The position numbers and the translations under genes are program-made. DNA of 64,000 nt from Leptobrachium leishanense (Eukaryota > Chordata > Amphibia > Anura > Megophryidae), in the NCBI GenBank assembly GCA_009667805.1, contig CM019064.1, positions 268,875,662-268,939,661 of the forward strand, in the 5' to 3' direction. The number at the start of each line of letters is the position of its first letter. Positions within the stretch are counted from its first letter, which is position 1. Of the stretch, positions 45,008 through 55,512 are shown piece after piece. Under the pieces are notes generated by a model. The model was not told the DNA's origin. It did not search any database and saw only the letters and a list, made by a program, of their open reading frames with translations.

Positions 45008-46130
45008 TGTAGCGATGTGTTAAAGTTTACTGTGGCAGTACCCATTTTTGGCCACAAGATGGAGACAATCACGATTAAAGACCCTGGACACTCGAACTAC
45101 ATGTCCCGGCATGCTTTGCGAAGAAACAGGAAGTGGGTGGGTTTGTGGAGACGCTGTACATCCTGCACCTCGTGGAGAACAGGCAGAGCGCGCCAGGGAG
45201 CAGAGGAGAGTGGATGCACACACAAAGAAGGAGAGACCAAAAGATAGGCCGGAGCGCAGACAGAGTGGATCGGGCCTTAGGATTGGGTCACCCAGCCTTG
45301 CGGGAGACAGACATCACCATCTATATTATCCGAGTGCAGTGCTGAGGAGAGAAGACCCCTCGAGTAAGGAGTACCGCGGTCGATTGAAGCGGGGAGCAGG
45401 CGGTAAGCTGGCTGAGTCGCGGCTGACAGACAGAAGGCCAGACAACAGATCCGGTGGTCGGCGTCCCCAGTCAATATCGAGCGGAGAGACGTCCTGGGTC
45501 AGCGGAACCTCAAGCTTGCGCTGGATGGGTGAGAGGCCCCCAAGGCCGTATGTAAATAAGAGCGTACGCTGCTGTTTTCCTTCTAAAACCCACAGGGCCC
45601 CAACTGACTAGTCGAAGACATCATTAAAGTAAACTCACTGGCCAGTTGAAAAGTACCCGGGTACCCTACACACACGAATACACACCACTTCACGTTCTGG
45701 GACTTAACCTGTGCAGGACTCAGTTTCCTTTTCCAATCCATACAAGGGGGCAAAGTTAAAGTTACATTCTGAACAATTTTCCTTTTTTTGTTCCCGCTGC
45801 GCGTTTACCGTGATACGAGAACTGTGTATTTTATTGTGTCCCGCTACGGGGTTTTTCCTCGAATTTCGTATCTTTTAATTTTCTGCTCGGTCGGGGTTTT
45901 TCCGAAAATACGAAGCCCTCGTGTTTTCGTTTCTTTTACCGCTACGCGTTTATCGTGTTACGAAAGTACTGTAAATCTTCCTGCATATACCGTGTCTCAA
46001 GAGCTGCAAACCTTTTAGTAAACCTTTTAACTTGTAAAACTTACAGCGTGTTGGAGTATATTTATTCCCTAGTGCGGGGAGACTGACCCGTGGTTCATTT
46101 TCAGCGGCTCCTCCGGGAGTGAGCGCTACA
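45008..46130 (+). repeat. 3' LTR of the gypsy element
   Basis: Nearly identical to the 5' LTR. Differences lie at about 37892/45246, 37940/45294, 37976/45330, 38121/45475, 38379 (1-bp indel) and 38497/45848. Confidence 0.94.
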
Positions 46131-46228
46131 CAAGCATGGGATAGACATAAGACTATCGTAAACAAAAGGTAAATCCAGGTAAAGTATCCATGTAATTGGG
46201 CAGACTAGATGGGCCGAAAGGTTCTTAT

Positions 46229-46474
46229 CTACCGACATTTTTCTATGTTTCTACTAACCATTGCATACTGAAAACATTCCACATGACTTGCTGTTTTGCA
46301 GATGCACAGACCCAATCGTCTTTTCATCACTATTTGACCCTTGTCAAAGTCGCTCAGATCTTTTCGCTTGCCCATTTTTCCTGCTTCCAACATATGAAAT
46401 TCAAGAACTGACTGATCATGTGCTGCATAATGTATCCCAACCCTTGACAGGTGCCATTGTGACAAAATAGTCAA
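46229..46474 (-). pseudogene. Tc1-like transposase N-terminal piece
   Basis: Minus strand MGKRKDLSDFDKGQIVMKRR then LGLCICKTASHVECF: the first helix-turn-helix of a Tc1-family transposase, starting at about 46372. The downstream gene is cut at 46256 by the LINE insertion and resumes at 36925. The C-terminal catalytic part is mostly deleted, leaving only the sequence around 36549-36720 (CAGGATAATGCACCCTGCCA on the minus strand, near the second Asp). Non-functional. Confidence 0.82.
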
Positions 46475-46499
46475 TGTTACTTACTTCACTTGTCTACAC

Positions 46500-46685
46500 T
46501 TACTACAGATATCTTCCTGGTTATACATTACATATACCTGTATGTATCCACCTTGCTAAATATGTAGACAATATCTGCCCAGTTATACAATTATTTTTTT
46601 TTAAAAAAAGGCCAACCAAAATCTTCAGCTCCAAGTCCATAGAGCGCTAAATCTGGCCATGATTATATCTATATCAAGCAATAGT
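46500..46685. other. Short unassigned DNA
   Basis: Nothing recognised between the Tc1-like piece and the LTR. Confidence 0.4.
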
Positions 46686-47586
46686 TGTCAGGAACCTTAC
46701 GTATAAACCCCTGGCAACCCCTTTAAACCAATACACGCTGTTTTAATAAAGGTTCCTATGGACTTGCCTGTAACCTGTGCACACCAAGAGGCCACAGGTT
46801 CACCTGATCATACTAATGAGAACTCCTTATGAGGAAGCCGCACCCACTACTGAGCACTTCCTCATTGAAGTCTGAATTTTGCACCAAGCTAACCGGTGTC
46901 AAGAAAGCTCCTTGTTCCTGAACCCATATCTGTCTACCTTCTGGACTAATCATCTGATAACCCTATCGAGTACCCATCGGTTCCTGCCCCATCTGATCCC
47001 CTACCCATCTGATCCCCTACCCATCTGATCCCCTACCCATCTGATCCGCTACCCATCTGATCCGCTACCCATCTGATCTACATTAGGGATGTGCGTTTCG
47101 GGTTTCGGAATTTCGGAATTTTCACGAAATTTCCCGATTCGTGTTTTCGGATGCGGCCGATTTTCCGAATCGGATCGGACCCGAAAACCGACAAATCCGA
47201 AATGTTTTCCGAGACGAAACGAAATATTTTCGGAATTTTCGAATGGACTTGAAATGTGGCAAATCGAAATTTATTTTCGCTCTATTCATGATTTCGATTC
47301 CATTCGTGATTTCGGTTCCATTTCGGTAATTCTGGACATCGTATATTTAACTATTATCGGTTATATCGCTGATTCTGTAAATTTTGTATTTGTAAATGCG
47401 TATCACTTGTTTTTTTTGTTTCCAATGATCCGATAATTCTGTCGATACGATAATTCCTTCGTAATCGGGTCGGATCCGATTCGTCCGCGGGTCGCGCATG
47501 CGCGCGCGCGGATGTCGTAACTTTATTGAGCCAGTTTTTTGACAACTTTTTGGACAGGCCAAAAAATATTGTTTTTATTATTCATC

Positions 47587-49554
47587 ATGGCTGCAAGAGA
47601 CAAGTGCCATTCAGACACCTCCTCATCTTCTTGCACCCATGAAACACCACCCAGGAAGAAGCGGGCCAGTAACATGGCATTTGACGAGATGCTGGAGCTG
47701 GTCCGCATCTTTGATCTTAAAGACTACGACTGCCATAAGGGCCCTTACGGCAGGAAGAATAATGCTAGAAAGGACCGTATCCTCAATAAGGTTCACACCA
47801 CCATCCTGGAGCTGTTCGGGAAGGACCGGACGAAGGACCAGCTCCGAAAACGCTGGTCCGACCTCAAGGTGCGCGAGGAGGAGCAGCTGAGGCACATCCG
47901 TCGCGTCATAGCCAAACGTAAGTGTCCTGTTATATTGTAAAGCGCTGCGCAAACTGTTGGCGCTATATAAATCCTGTATAATAATAATAATGTGCTTGCA
48001 TGTGCTAATGTGCACAGAAATACGTTGATTTATCTAGTCCTTTTTTCATGCAATGTGATTGTGTATAGCTTTGCGTTTTCACGACTCGTCATACATGCAT
48101 TTTTGCCATAGCTCTTCCTTTTTGTGATTTTACGTATTCGTGAAAATTGTGACATTTGATGTATGTAGATGAAGTTACAATGCTGGATTTCTTTTGCCAC
48201 TGTGTGTACTGTAGTGTGCTGGGGGGGTTGTTGTGATTGAGTGATGCGTACGAGATGACCCGCAGCTTGCCCAATATTGGCTCCCACCTGCGCATCAACA
48301 AAAATCTCTGCGTCTCTGCTAAGTGGTAGGATGGGACATGTAGTTCTTTTGAAAGTGCATCCAAACAGAGCCACGTTCAATACATCATCAGCAGCTGCTG
48401 AATTGTTGCAGCGCAGCAATTCAGTTTGCTACAGCAGTGTCATTATTGAACGCTTTAGATGCAAATTTCAAAACAAAATGGCGGATTTCTGTTGTTTCTG
48501 CAACATCCAGTTTTATTAGCAGAAACTGAAAGTGAAACTGAGGCTGAGGCATCTATAAAATAACTAAAAGCAGTCAGCACAATGCGTTTTGTACGCACAC
48601 AACACAAATAATTTTTATTGAATAAACGTAATGTTTACTTCTGAAAAAAATATATAATTGAACGGTAATATATGTCTATGTGCAGAGGAAATAAATAAAT
48701 ATTTTGTGACTTTAGACTTATGAGATGGGAGTAGTGGTGGGTCAAGCTGGTAGTGGGGTAGTGGAGGGGTGTCGCAATACTTTCGGCAATATATTGTATA
48801 GATATACCATTTTTTCCAGTCTGCATTATTTACGTGTTATTTTTTGGATTTGGCAGAAGACAGGAAGAAGGCAGCATCTGCCCCGCTGGGCACCAGTGCC
48901 CCAGTGGAGGAGGAGGAGGAGCCACGGGCGACCACCAGCGCTGGTATATACTGTTTTATTTTGCAACGACTTTTGGTCAAAAACAGAAACCTTTTTTGTT
49001 TACTGTATTTTAATTTAATTTTTTTATGTATAGCACAAGAGGAGCAGGAGGAGGAGCAGGAGGAGGGCGATGGAGAGAGGGAGCCGGAGCCGCAGCAGGA
49101 GGCCGCGAGTCCAGGTTTTTTTTTTTACTGTTGTATTTTGCATCGACTTTTGTTCAAAAATAAATCAGATTTGTTGTTTACTGTATTTTTTAATTCTTTA
49201 ATTTCTTAGATATAGCACCGGATGAGATGCTGACGGTGGTGGTGGAGGAGGAGGAGTCGGAGGAGTCAGAGCCTCAGCAGGCTGCCAGCACTGGTATATA
49301 CTACTGTTATATTTTTTCAAGACTTTCAGTCAAAAATAGAAACCTGCTTTACTTACTGTATTTTCCTTCTTTCATTTATTGGATATATAGAAGGAGAAGC
49401 CAGATCGGACACGTCCTCCAGTGTCAGGATGATAAATCGGGAGGCGATCGGCGAGCTACGCCTGGCTGTTACGACCATAGATGCCATCCAGGAACTGCTC
49501 CAGGAATTGCAGGAGCATATAAGCAATGCCGCTGACATCCTGGAGCGGCAGTGA
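47587..49554 (+). CDS. Transposon-borne Myb/SANT-like DNA-binding protein, five exons
   Basis: Exons 47587-47917, 48857-48943, 49034-49114, 49216-49293 and 49391-49554, all with GT/AG junctions and all introns in phase 1. The spliced frame is open for 246 residues. Exon 1 holds a Myb/SANT-like trihelix (MLELVRIFDLKDYDCHKGPY, ILNKVHTTILELFGKDRTKD, QLRKRWSDLKVREEEQLRHI), like the Myb_DNA-bind_5 type found in NAIF1 and in the second protein of Harbinger transposons. Exons 2-4 are short, Glu-rich and similar, with similar introns. The last exon forms an amphipathic LRLAVTTIDAIQELLQELQE helix. Probably a nuclear accessory factor binding element ends. The 3' region includes AATAAA near 50319, beyond an inserted LTR. 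The function is inferred, not shown. Confidence 0.75.
47935..47992 (+). repeat. L2-like 3' tail in intron 1
   Basis: GTAAAGCGCTGCGCAAACTG followed by TTGGCGCTATATAAAT and (ATA)n, the common L2/SINE tail of amphibians, 18 nt after the splice donor. Confidence 0.7.
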
Positions 49555-49572
49555 GACCAGCCTCCTCCCGAA

Positions 49573-50241
49573 ATGTAACTGGAATCTGCAGGTTCACTCA
49601 AGACGAGGCCGGACCGGACACGAGAAAGGATTGTCTGAACACGAGTCTCTTCAGGAAAGGCAAACTTTATTGTGATATAACAACAGATGCTCAAACAGGA
49701 TTCAATCGCAAAGAATGAGCAGCGATTTTCACAGTGACATGAGATTTTATACCTCAAAATACATGATTAGGTACATCCCAATTAGCCCACCTCCCGGTTA
49801 CGCTATCCCACCCCACGTGGGATAGTACCTCCCTTTGACTAATACAAAAGACATTTCATTAATTTGGCTGTAAATTGGCAAACTTCATGTTAGTTTCAGT
49901 GAATCATAATTAGTTGCTCCCACTGTTCCGGGCTGCGCCCCGTTCCCTAGCGTCTTCACTCATTTGTTACAAAAGGCACCTGGTCTGATCTCTATACTCC
50001 TTTGTATTTCTGCGGGCCCCAACGACCTTGATGTATCCTTTCTCTGTGTCGAAAACAGCAGAGACCTTTCTCAGCGCTTTGATTGTTTTTCTTCCAATCT
50101 CAGCACATTCCTAAGTTTCTATGTATGCCTGCTTCTAATTTCAGCTAAAAACTGCCTAATTATCTCAAGTGAACCAATATTCTGAACAAGATGGTCGCCT
50201 GGCTTACAATGGCGGCCATCTTCCAGTCTATTTCCACTACA
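49573..50241 (-). mobile_element. Probable solo LTR of an endogenous retroelement
   Basis: Minus strand: TGTAGTGGAAATAGACTGG at the start, GAGGTATAAAATCTC (TATA box) at about 49755, CACAATAAAGTTTGCC (polyadenylation signal) at about 49665 and ..CCAGTTACA at the end. This U3-TATA-R-AATAAA-U5 order supports an LTR. No clear target duplication was found and no internal genes are adjacent. Confidence 0.6.
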
Positions 50242-50942
50242 CTATGTTTGTTTGTGTTGTTTGTGCCCCTGTTGGGCAGTTTGCCATCCTTGGCATGTTC
50301 CCTTCCCTTCCCCATGTTGTAAATAAATTTTCTATTTTTTCTATATTTTCCTGTTTGTGTGCGTTGCTTTTCCTTCCTTAATAAGTTAATATGTATTGCT
50401 TGGTTTCCACACTGTTAAAATTATATGTACATAAATGTATTGACATTTCTATGGACCCTTTGTCATAAATTTGTCAACATATTTGTGGCCATGAATGTGA
50501 CTGTGCACATTCTACACTGCCTGCCTGGCCAAAAAATGTCACACACTAACACAACCTTGTTGTACTGCCTTGAGATTTGATTACCGACGTGGCATGGTTT
50601 TGTTAAGCTTAGGCGATGTCACAACAACACAGATTTTTGTCCACAGTCACATTCATTGTATAACCAAGAATTTATCAAAAAATATTGATGGCAGCACTGC
50701 GTGAAGTCTTCTCTGACACAACCCAAAGATCCTCAGTGCGGCTCAGGTCTAGTTTATTTGTCCCTGTTCGCAGCTTCACGCAACACCTCCTCCCAGCTAT
50801 GAGCTCTCTCTCTCCCACCGCTGCCCGCTAAGACGCTGCCCGCCAACATGGTCACGTCTTTGCAGGAAGATAACAGCGTGGGGGAATGGCAGCTGCCGAC
50901 AGTCCCAAGACCTCGTCACAATGACGTCAGTTCTGGAGTTAA
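50242..50942. other. Remainder of the hAT-like element, no gene seen
   Basis: 50242-50340 probably continues the 3' UTR of the Myb/SANT gene (AAATAAA near 50319). About 50900-50942 (GACGTCAGTTCTGGAGTTAA) already matches the hairpin part of the TTAA element at 35108-35155, so that element may extend left of 50943. Confidence 0.5.
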
Positions 50943-51560
50943 CCCCTAACTGCGACCAATGGTGGAGATAGGGGGTTCATTGGAACCCTCTATCTCCCGA
51001 TCCGCGGCAGCTATCGGTTGTTTAATGTTTGGTATCTTTGGATCTACCAGAGCATGGCCTTTCCAACATGACAATGTTAAAAATTATAAAAAATTAAAAT
51101 ATAAAAAAAATAAACAGGTTTTTTGTTTTTGTTAATGCAGCAATATTGTTCCCATTTCAATTATAATGTGAACAATGATGCTGCACTAAGGATTTTTGTA
51201 TGGGGTGCGTTTGTTAAAAATAGTGTAATTTTCACCCAAAAAAATATAACAAGTCCCCATTTCAATTTTTTTTAACAAACGCAACTCATAAAATATAACC
51301 GCAAACACTCACATGTTAAAATGTGAAAAAAACACTTTACACCTTGTAAAACAAACATTGAAAATTCTAATTTTATTGCATTTTTTGTTATAATATACAG
51401 ACAGGACATGACGCAGTGGCGGAAGTACCAGGGTCGCAGCGGTCGCAGTTGCGACCGGGCCCTGGCATTCCGCCACTGGAGGGGGGCCCAGCGCCGCCAC
51501 CAGATTCCGGCAAAAAGCGCCGGAATCTGGGAGCCGCGCGCTGGCCGTCCCTCTCCCTAC

Positions 51561-51691
51561 GCGAGCGGCCGCTGACATGCAGCTTGGCCGCTCACGTGGG
51601 AGAGAAACCACCTGACCAGCGCACGAGACCTCGCGCTGATCAGGTGGTTTCCGGCGAGCGGCCAAGCTGGATGTTTCCAGCGGCCGCTCGC
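51561..51691. repeat. GC-rich hairpin beside the second satellite
   Basis: GCGAGCGGCCGCTGACATGC pairs imperfectly with GATGTTTCCAGCGGCCGCTC, AGCTTGGCCGCTCACG with GGCGAGCGGCCAAGCT, and AAACCACCTGACCAGCGC with GCGCTGATCAGGTGGTTT. Confidence 0.9.
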
Positions 51692-51755
51692 CAAGGAGGA
51701 CAAGATGCCGACGGAGCCTGCCCTGGGCCTGGGGCCCCCCTGAGCAGGTAAGAGC

Positions 51756-54250
51756 TGGGCTGGGGCAGTATATCCATGAGCTGGGGGGCAGAGCTGGGGC
51801 AATATATCCATGAGCTGGGGGGGCAGAGCTGGGGCAGTATATCCATGAGCTGGGGCATATCCATGAGCTGGGGGGCAGAGCTGGGGCAGTATATCCATGA
51901 GCTGGGGGGAAGAGCTGGGGCAGTATATCCATGAGCTGGGGGGCAGAGCTGGGGCAATATATCCATGAGCTGGGGGGCAGAGCTGGGGCAATATATCCAT
52001 GAGCTGGGGCAGAGCTGGGGCAATATATCCATGAGCTGGGGGGCAGAGCTGGGGCAGTATATCCATGAGCTGGGGGGCAGAGCTGGGGCAATATATCCAT
52101 GAGCTGGGGGGGCAGAGCTGGGGCAATATATCCATGAGCTGGGGGGCAGAGCTGGGGCAGTATATCCATGAGCTGGGGGGGCAGAGCTGGGGCAATATAT
52201 CCATGAGCTGGGGGGCAGAGCTGGGGCAATGGGGCAGAGCTGGGGCAATATATCCATGAGCTGGGGGACAGAGCTGGGGCAATATATCCTTGACCTGGGG
52301 GGCAGAGCTGGGGCAATATATCCATGAGCTGGGGGGGGCAGAGCTGGGGCAATATATCCATGAGCTGGGGGGGCAGAGCTGGGGCAATATATCCATGAGC
52401 TGGAGGGGCAGAGCTGGGGCAATATATCCATGAGCTGGGGGGCAGAGCTGCGGCAATATATCCATGAGCTGGGGGGCAGAGCTGGGGCAGTATATCCATG
52501 AGCTGGGGGGGCAGAGCTGGGGCAGTATATCCATGAGCTGGGGGGGCAGAGCTGGGGCAGTATATCCATGAGCTGGGGGGGCAGAGCTGGGGCAGTATAT
52601 CCATGAGCTGGGGGGCAGAGCTGGCCAGTATATCCATGAGCTGGGGGGGCAGAGCTGGGGCAGTATATCCATGAGCTGGGGGGGCAGAGCTGGGGCAATA
52701 TATCCATGAGCTGGGGGGCAGAGCTGGGGCAGTATATCCATGAGCTGGGGGGGCAGAGCTGGGGCAGTATATCCATGAGCTGGGGGGCAGAGCTGGGGCA
52801 ATATATCCATGAGCTGGGGGCAGAGCTGGGGCAATATATCCATGAGCTGGGGGGCAGAGCTGGGGCAATATATCCATGAGCTGGGCGCAGAGCTGGGGCA
52901 ATATATCCATGAGCTGGGGGCAGAGCTGGGGCAATATATCCATGAGCTGGGGGGGCAGAGCTGGGGCAATATATCCATGAGCTGGGGGGGGCAGAGCTGG
53001 GGCAATATATCCATGAGCTGGGGGGGGCAGAGCTGGGGCAGTATATCCATGTGCTGGGGCAGAGCTGGGGCAATATATCCATGAGCTGGGGGGGCAGAGC
53101 TGGGGCAGTATATCCATGTGCTGGGGCAGTATATCCATGAGCTGGGGCAGTATATTCATGAGCTGGGGCAGTATATCCATGTGCTGGGGCAGTATATCCA
53201 TGTGCTGGGGCAGTATATCTATGAGCTGGGGCAGTATATCCATGAGCTGGGGCAGTATATTCATGAGCTGGGGCAGTATATACATGTGCTGGGGCAGTAT
53301 ATCCATGAGCTGGGGGGGCAGAGCTGGGGCAATATATCCATGAGCTGGGGGGCAGAGCTGGGGCAGTATATCCATGAGCTGGGGGGGCAGAGCTGGGGCA
53401 ATATATCCATGAGCTGGGGGGCAGAGCTGGGGCAGTATATCCATGAGCTGGGGGGGCAGAGCTGGGGCAATATATCCATGAGCTGGGGGCAGAGCTGGGG
53501 CAATATATCCATGAGCTGGGGGGCAGAGCTGGGGCAATATATCCATGAGCTGGGCGCAGAGCTGGGGCAATATATCCATGAGCTGGGGGCAGAGCTGGGG
53601 CAATATATCCATGAGCTGGGGGGCAGAGCTGGGGCAATATATCCATGAGCTGGGGGGGCAGAGCTGGGGCAATATATCCATGAGCTGGGGGGGCAGAGCT
53701 GGGGCAGTATATCCATGTGCTGGGGCAGAGCTGGGGCAATATATCCATGAGCTGGGGGGCAGAGCTGGGGCAGTATATCCATGTGCTGGGGCAGTATATC
53801 CATGAGCTGGGGCAGTATATCCATGAGCTGGGGCAGTATATCCATGAGCTGGGGCAGTATATCCATGTGCTGGGGCAGTATATCCATGTGCTGGGGCAGT
53901 ATATCTATGAGCTGGGGCAGTATATCCATGAGCTGGGGCAGTATATTCATGAGCTGGGGCAGTATATACATGTGCTGGGGCAGTATATCCATGAGCTGGG
54001 GCAGAGCTAGGGCAGTATATCCATGTGCTGGGGCAGTATATCCATGTGCTGGGGCAGTATATCCATGAGCTGGGGCAGTATATTCATGAGCTGGGCAGTA
54101 TATCCATGTGTTGGGGCAGTATTTCCATGAGCTGGGGGCAAAAATATCCATGTGTGAGCTGGGGCAATATATCCATGTGTGGCCTGGGGGCAATATATCC
54201 ATGTGTGGTCTTGGGGCAATATATGTCCATGTGAGCTGGGGGCAATACTA
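51756..54250 (-). repeat. Satellite array related to the 1221-4180 array, opposite orientation
   Basis: Units are TATCCATGAGCTGGGGCAGT (21 bp) and a longer 33-34-bp form with an extra GGGGCAGAGCT piece. On the minus strand this reads CATGGATATACTGCCCCAGC, the same core as the first array. GAGCTGGGCGCAGAGC occurs at 52881 and 53549, and the TCCATGTGCTGGGGC blocks at about 53105-53300 and 53770-53990, showing a higher-order period near 670 bp. Confidence 0.95.
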
Positions 54251-55512
54251 TCTTTTTTATTTTGCAGAAAAAAAAAGGTAAAAATATGTATCTTTTTTGG
54301 GGGGGTTGGGGGTGCCCTTCATGGATTCTTGCACCGGGGCCCTCAGGTTTCTAGTTACGCCACTGACATGACGCATACATATGATAATGATATATTATGA
54401 ATCATCTGCCGAGTCTGCCGGAAAGAACGATATATAACATGTCTGGGTCATATTATAAAATAAGGCTTCAAAAAAACGCGTTTAAACAAGAGGAGCGAAA
54501 CTGTTAAAAATTAGCTCAGCAGCAGACCGCAGCACCGCACACAGGCGTGAAGAGGAAGCCGTGAAATGCCTCAGCAGCGAAAGGGTTAATTTTTTTTTTT
54601 TTTTTTTTTTTTTTCGTTTCAGATCATTTTGATCAACTATTTTTCCGTTTTAAAACCTTTTTGTTCTGGTTTTTATTTTTAAAGTCAGACCATTCAGGTC
54701 AGTTTAGCGTTTTTTAAATCGTTTTGTTCATTTTTTTTTGTTCCTTGGCTTTCATACCATTTTTTAATGTGATTAAATAAAGTTGTGAAATGTATATTCA
54801 TAAGAAAAAAGGATCTTTATTTATTTAAAAAACACGATAGAATCGCCAGAATTATCGTATCGACAGAATGAATTATCGGATCCGAAAAACAAACCAAAAA
54901 TTTATTATAAAAAAATATATAAAGTATAAAAAAGTAAACCATAGTAGTTTACGTCAAAACGAATAGAGTTAGACAGCTTTGAAACGAGGAGAACAGACGT
55001 TCCGAAAAAACGAAAATTTCCGAAATCACGAAAAGTCGATACAAAAAACTAGCAAAGTGACACGAAAATACGAAAAATGGTCGATATTCTGAAAAAAAAT
55101 GTACACGAAAAACGAGTCGAACCGAACCGAATCGAAACAGAAATCGGTCGTACCGAACCGAATCGAAAAGTTTAAACATCCGAACAAATCGAACCGAAAA
55201 AAAAATCGGTGCACAAGCCTAATCTACATATCTGGACTCCTTCTGCCTCACCGGTAACCTCCATGCATTGATCCCGTTCCTCCCTCTTTTTGGATTCTAA
55301 GTGTACGACCCCCTGGCTATGGACTTTTGAACATTCTCCTATCTGTGTACCTCGGCCTTTTCCCTGACCACGATTATTGCCTAGCCCTTATCAGTATAAC
55401 TTGCCTCGGACTCTAGATTAGTTTTCTTAGTTAATCTGTTTTCATTTCTGTTTATATTCAGTAGTTATTACTTATTCAGTTCCCTCCTGTGTCTCCTATT
55501 TCATCCTGTTTA

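Larger units (their letters stand above)
37654..46130 (+). mobile_element. Ty3/gypsy retrotransposon, full length, young
   Basis: LTRs 37654-38777 and 45008-46130; TSD CAAG (37650-37653 and 46131-46134). A tRNA-Pro-like primer site, gag, protease, RT, RNase H, integrase and a polypurine tract lie in canonical order. I count six differences between the LTRs over 1.12 kb (five substitutions, one 1-bp indel), so insertion is recent. Yet the coding region has about eight frame breaks, nearly all equivalent to loss of one base. Confidence 0.95.
36926..46249 (+). mobile_element. 5'-truncated CR1/Rex1-like LINE, split by a gypsy element
   Basis: Pieces 36926-37653 and 46131-46249, flanked by the 7-bp duplication TCTACTA (36919-36925 and 46250-46256). 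It encodes the C-terminal end of a LINE RT ORF and the 3' end ..GGGCCGAAAGGTTCTTATC. The gypsy insertion explains the gap. Confidence 0.87.
36549..46500 (-). mobile_element. Tc1-like element, interrupted by a LINE
   Basis: Two minus-strand pieces, 36549-36925 and 46257 to about 46500, join into one transposase gene when the LINE is removed. The N-terminal piece reads MGKRKDLSDFDKGQIVMKRR; the next piece continues with an RxTxxQ-like region. The copy is also internally deleted (REVS-like AAAGGTGTCAGAACATAC runs directly into CTTGACATGTACCTACC). Ends not resolved. Confidence 0.8.
51414..54365. mobile_element. hAT nonautonomous element filled with a satellite (second case)
   Basis: Left end CAGTGGCGGAAGTACC, right end ..CTAGTTACGCCACTG; exact 8-bp TSD ACATGACG (51406-51413 and 54366-54373). 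Order: TIR, GC-rich segment, hairpin (51561-51691), satellite (51756-54250), TIR. The right terminal sequence (GGGGCCCTCAGGTTTCTAGT) is of a type repeated in many amphibian hAT MITEs, to my knowledge. No transposase. Confidence 0.9.
50943..54585. mobile_element. TTAA-flanked element split by a satellite-bearing hAT element
   Basis: TTAA at 50939-50942 and 54586-54589. It matches 34446-35107 in reverse orientation: GTGGAGATAGGGGGTTCATT, GAGCATGGCCTTTCCAAC and ACGATATATAACATGTCTGG. The right end CAGCAGCGAAAGGG is secure; the left end may lie further upstream. Confidence 0.72.
47084..55221 (+). mobile_element. hAT-like element carrying a Myb/SANT gene
   Basis: Ends TAGGGATGTGCG and TGCACAAGCCTA; exact 8-bp TSD ATCTACAT (47076-47083 and 55222-55229). 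Subterminal arms of TTTCGGAATTTTC / CGAACCGAA words. Inner inverted segments CCGATAATTCTGTCGATACG (about 47430) and CGTATCGACAGAATGAATTA (about 54857). The short copy at 14405 is its deletion derivative. It contains the five-exon gene, an LTR, a TTAA element and a satellite-bearing hAT element. No transposase is recognisable. Confidence 0.87.
46686..55512 (+). mobile_element. Gypsy-type LTR, split by the 8.1-kb hAT-like element
   Basis: Begins TGTCAGGAACC at 46686. The part after the hAT-like element (55230-55512) contains ACGACCCCCTGGCTATGGAC, GACCACGATTATTGCC and CTTGCCTCGGACTCTAG, parallel to the LTR at 4468 (GACCCCCTGGCTATGGAC, GACCACGAGTTTGCC). Contains five CCCATCTGATCC-type 16-bp tandem repeats at about 46988-47075. 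The 3' boundary is unclear because a Harbinger MITE starts at 55513. Confidence 0.65.

Noticed and set aside
47539..47586. Upstream in-frame ATG for the Myb/SANT gene (MTTFWTGQ)
   Set aside because: The ATG at 47587 (MAARDKC) directly precedes the conserved part and lacks the Phe/Leu-rich leader; the upstream start is possible but less likely.
51309..54202. Minus-strand ORFs of up to 790 codons (MDILPQLCPP repeats)
   Set aside because: Again satellite translation; frames change with 21-bp and 33-34-bp units and overlap in all frames of both strands.
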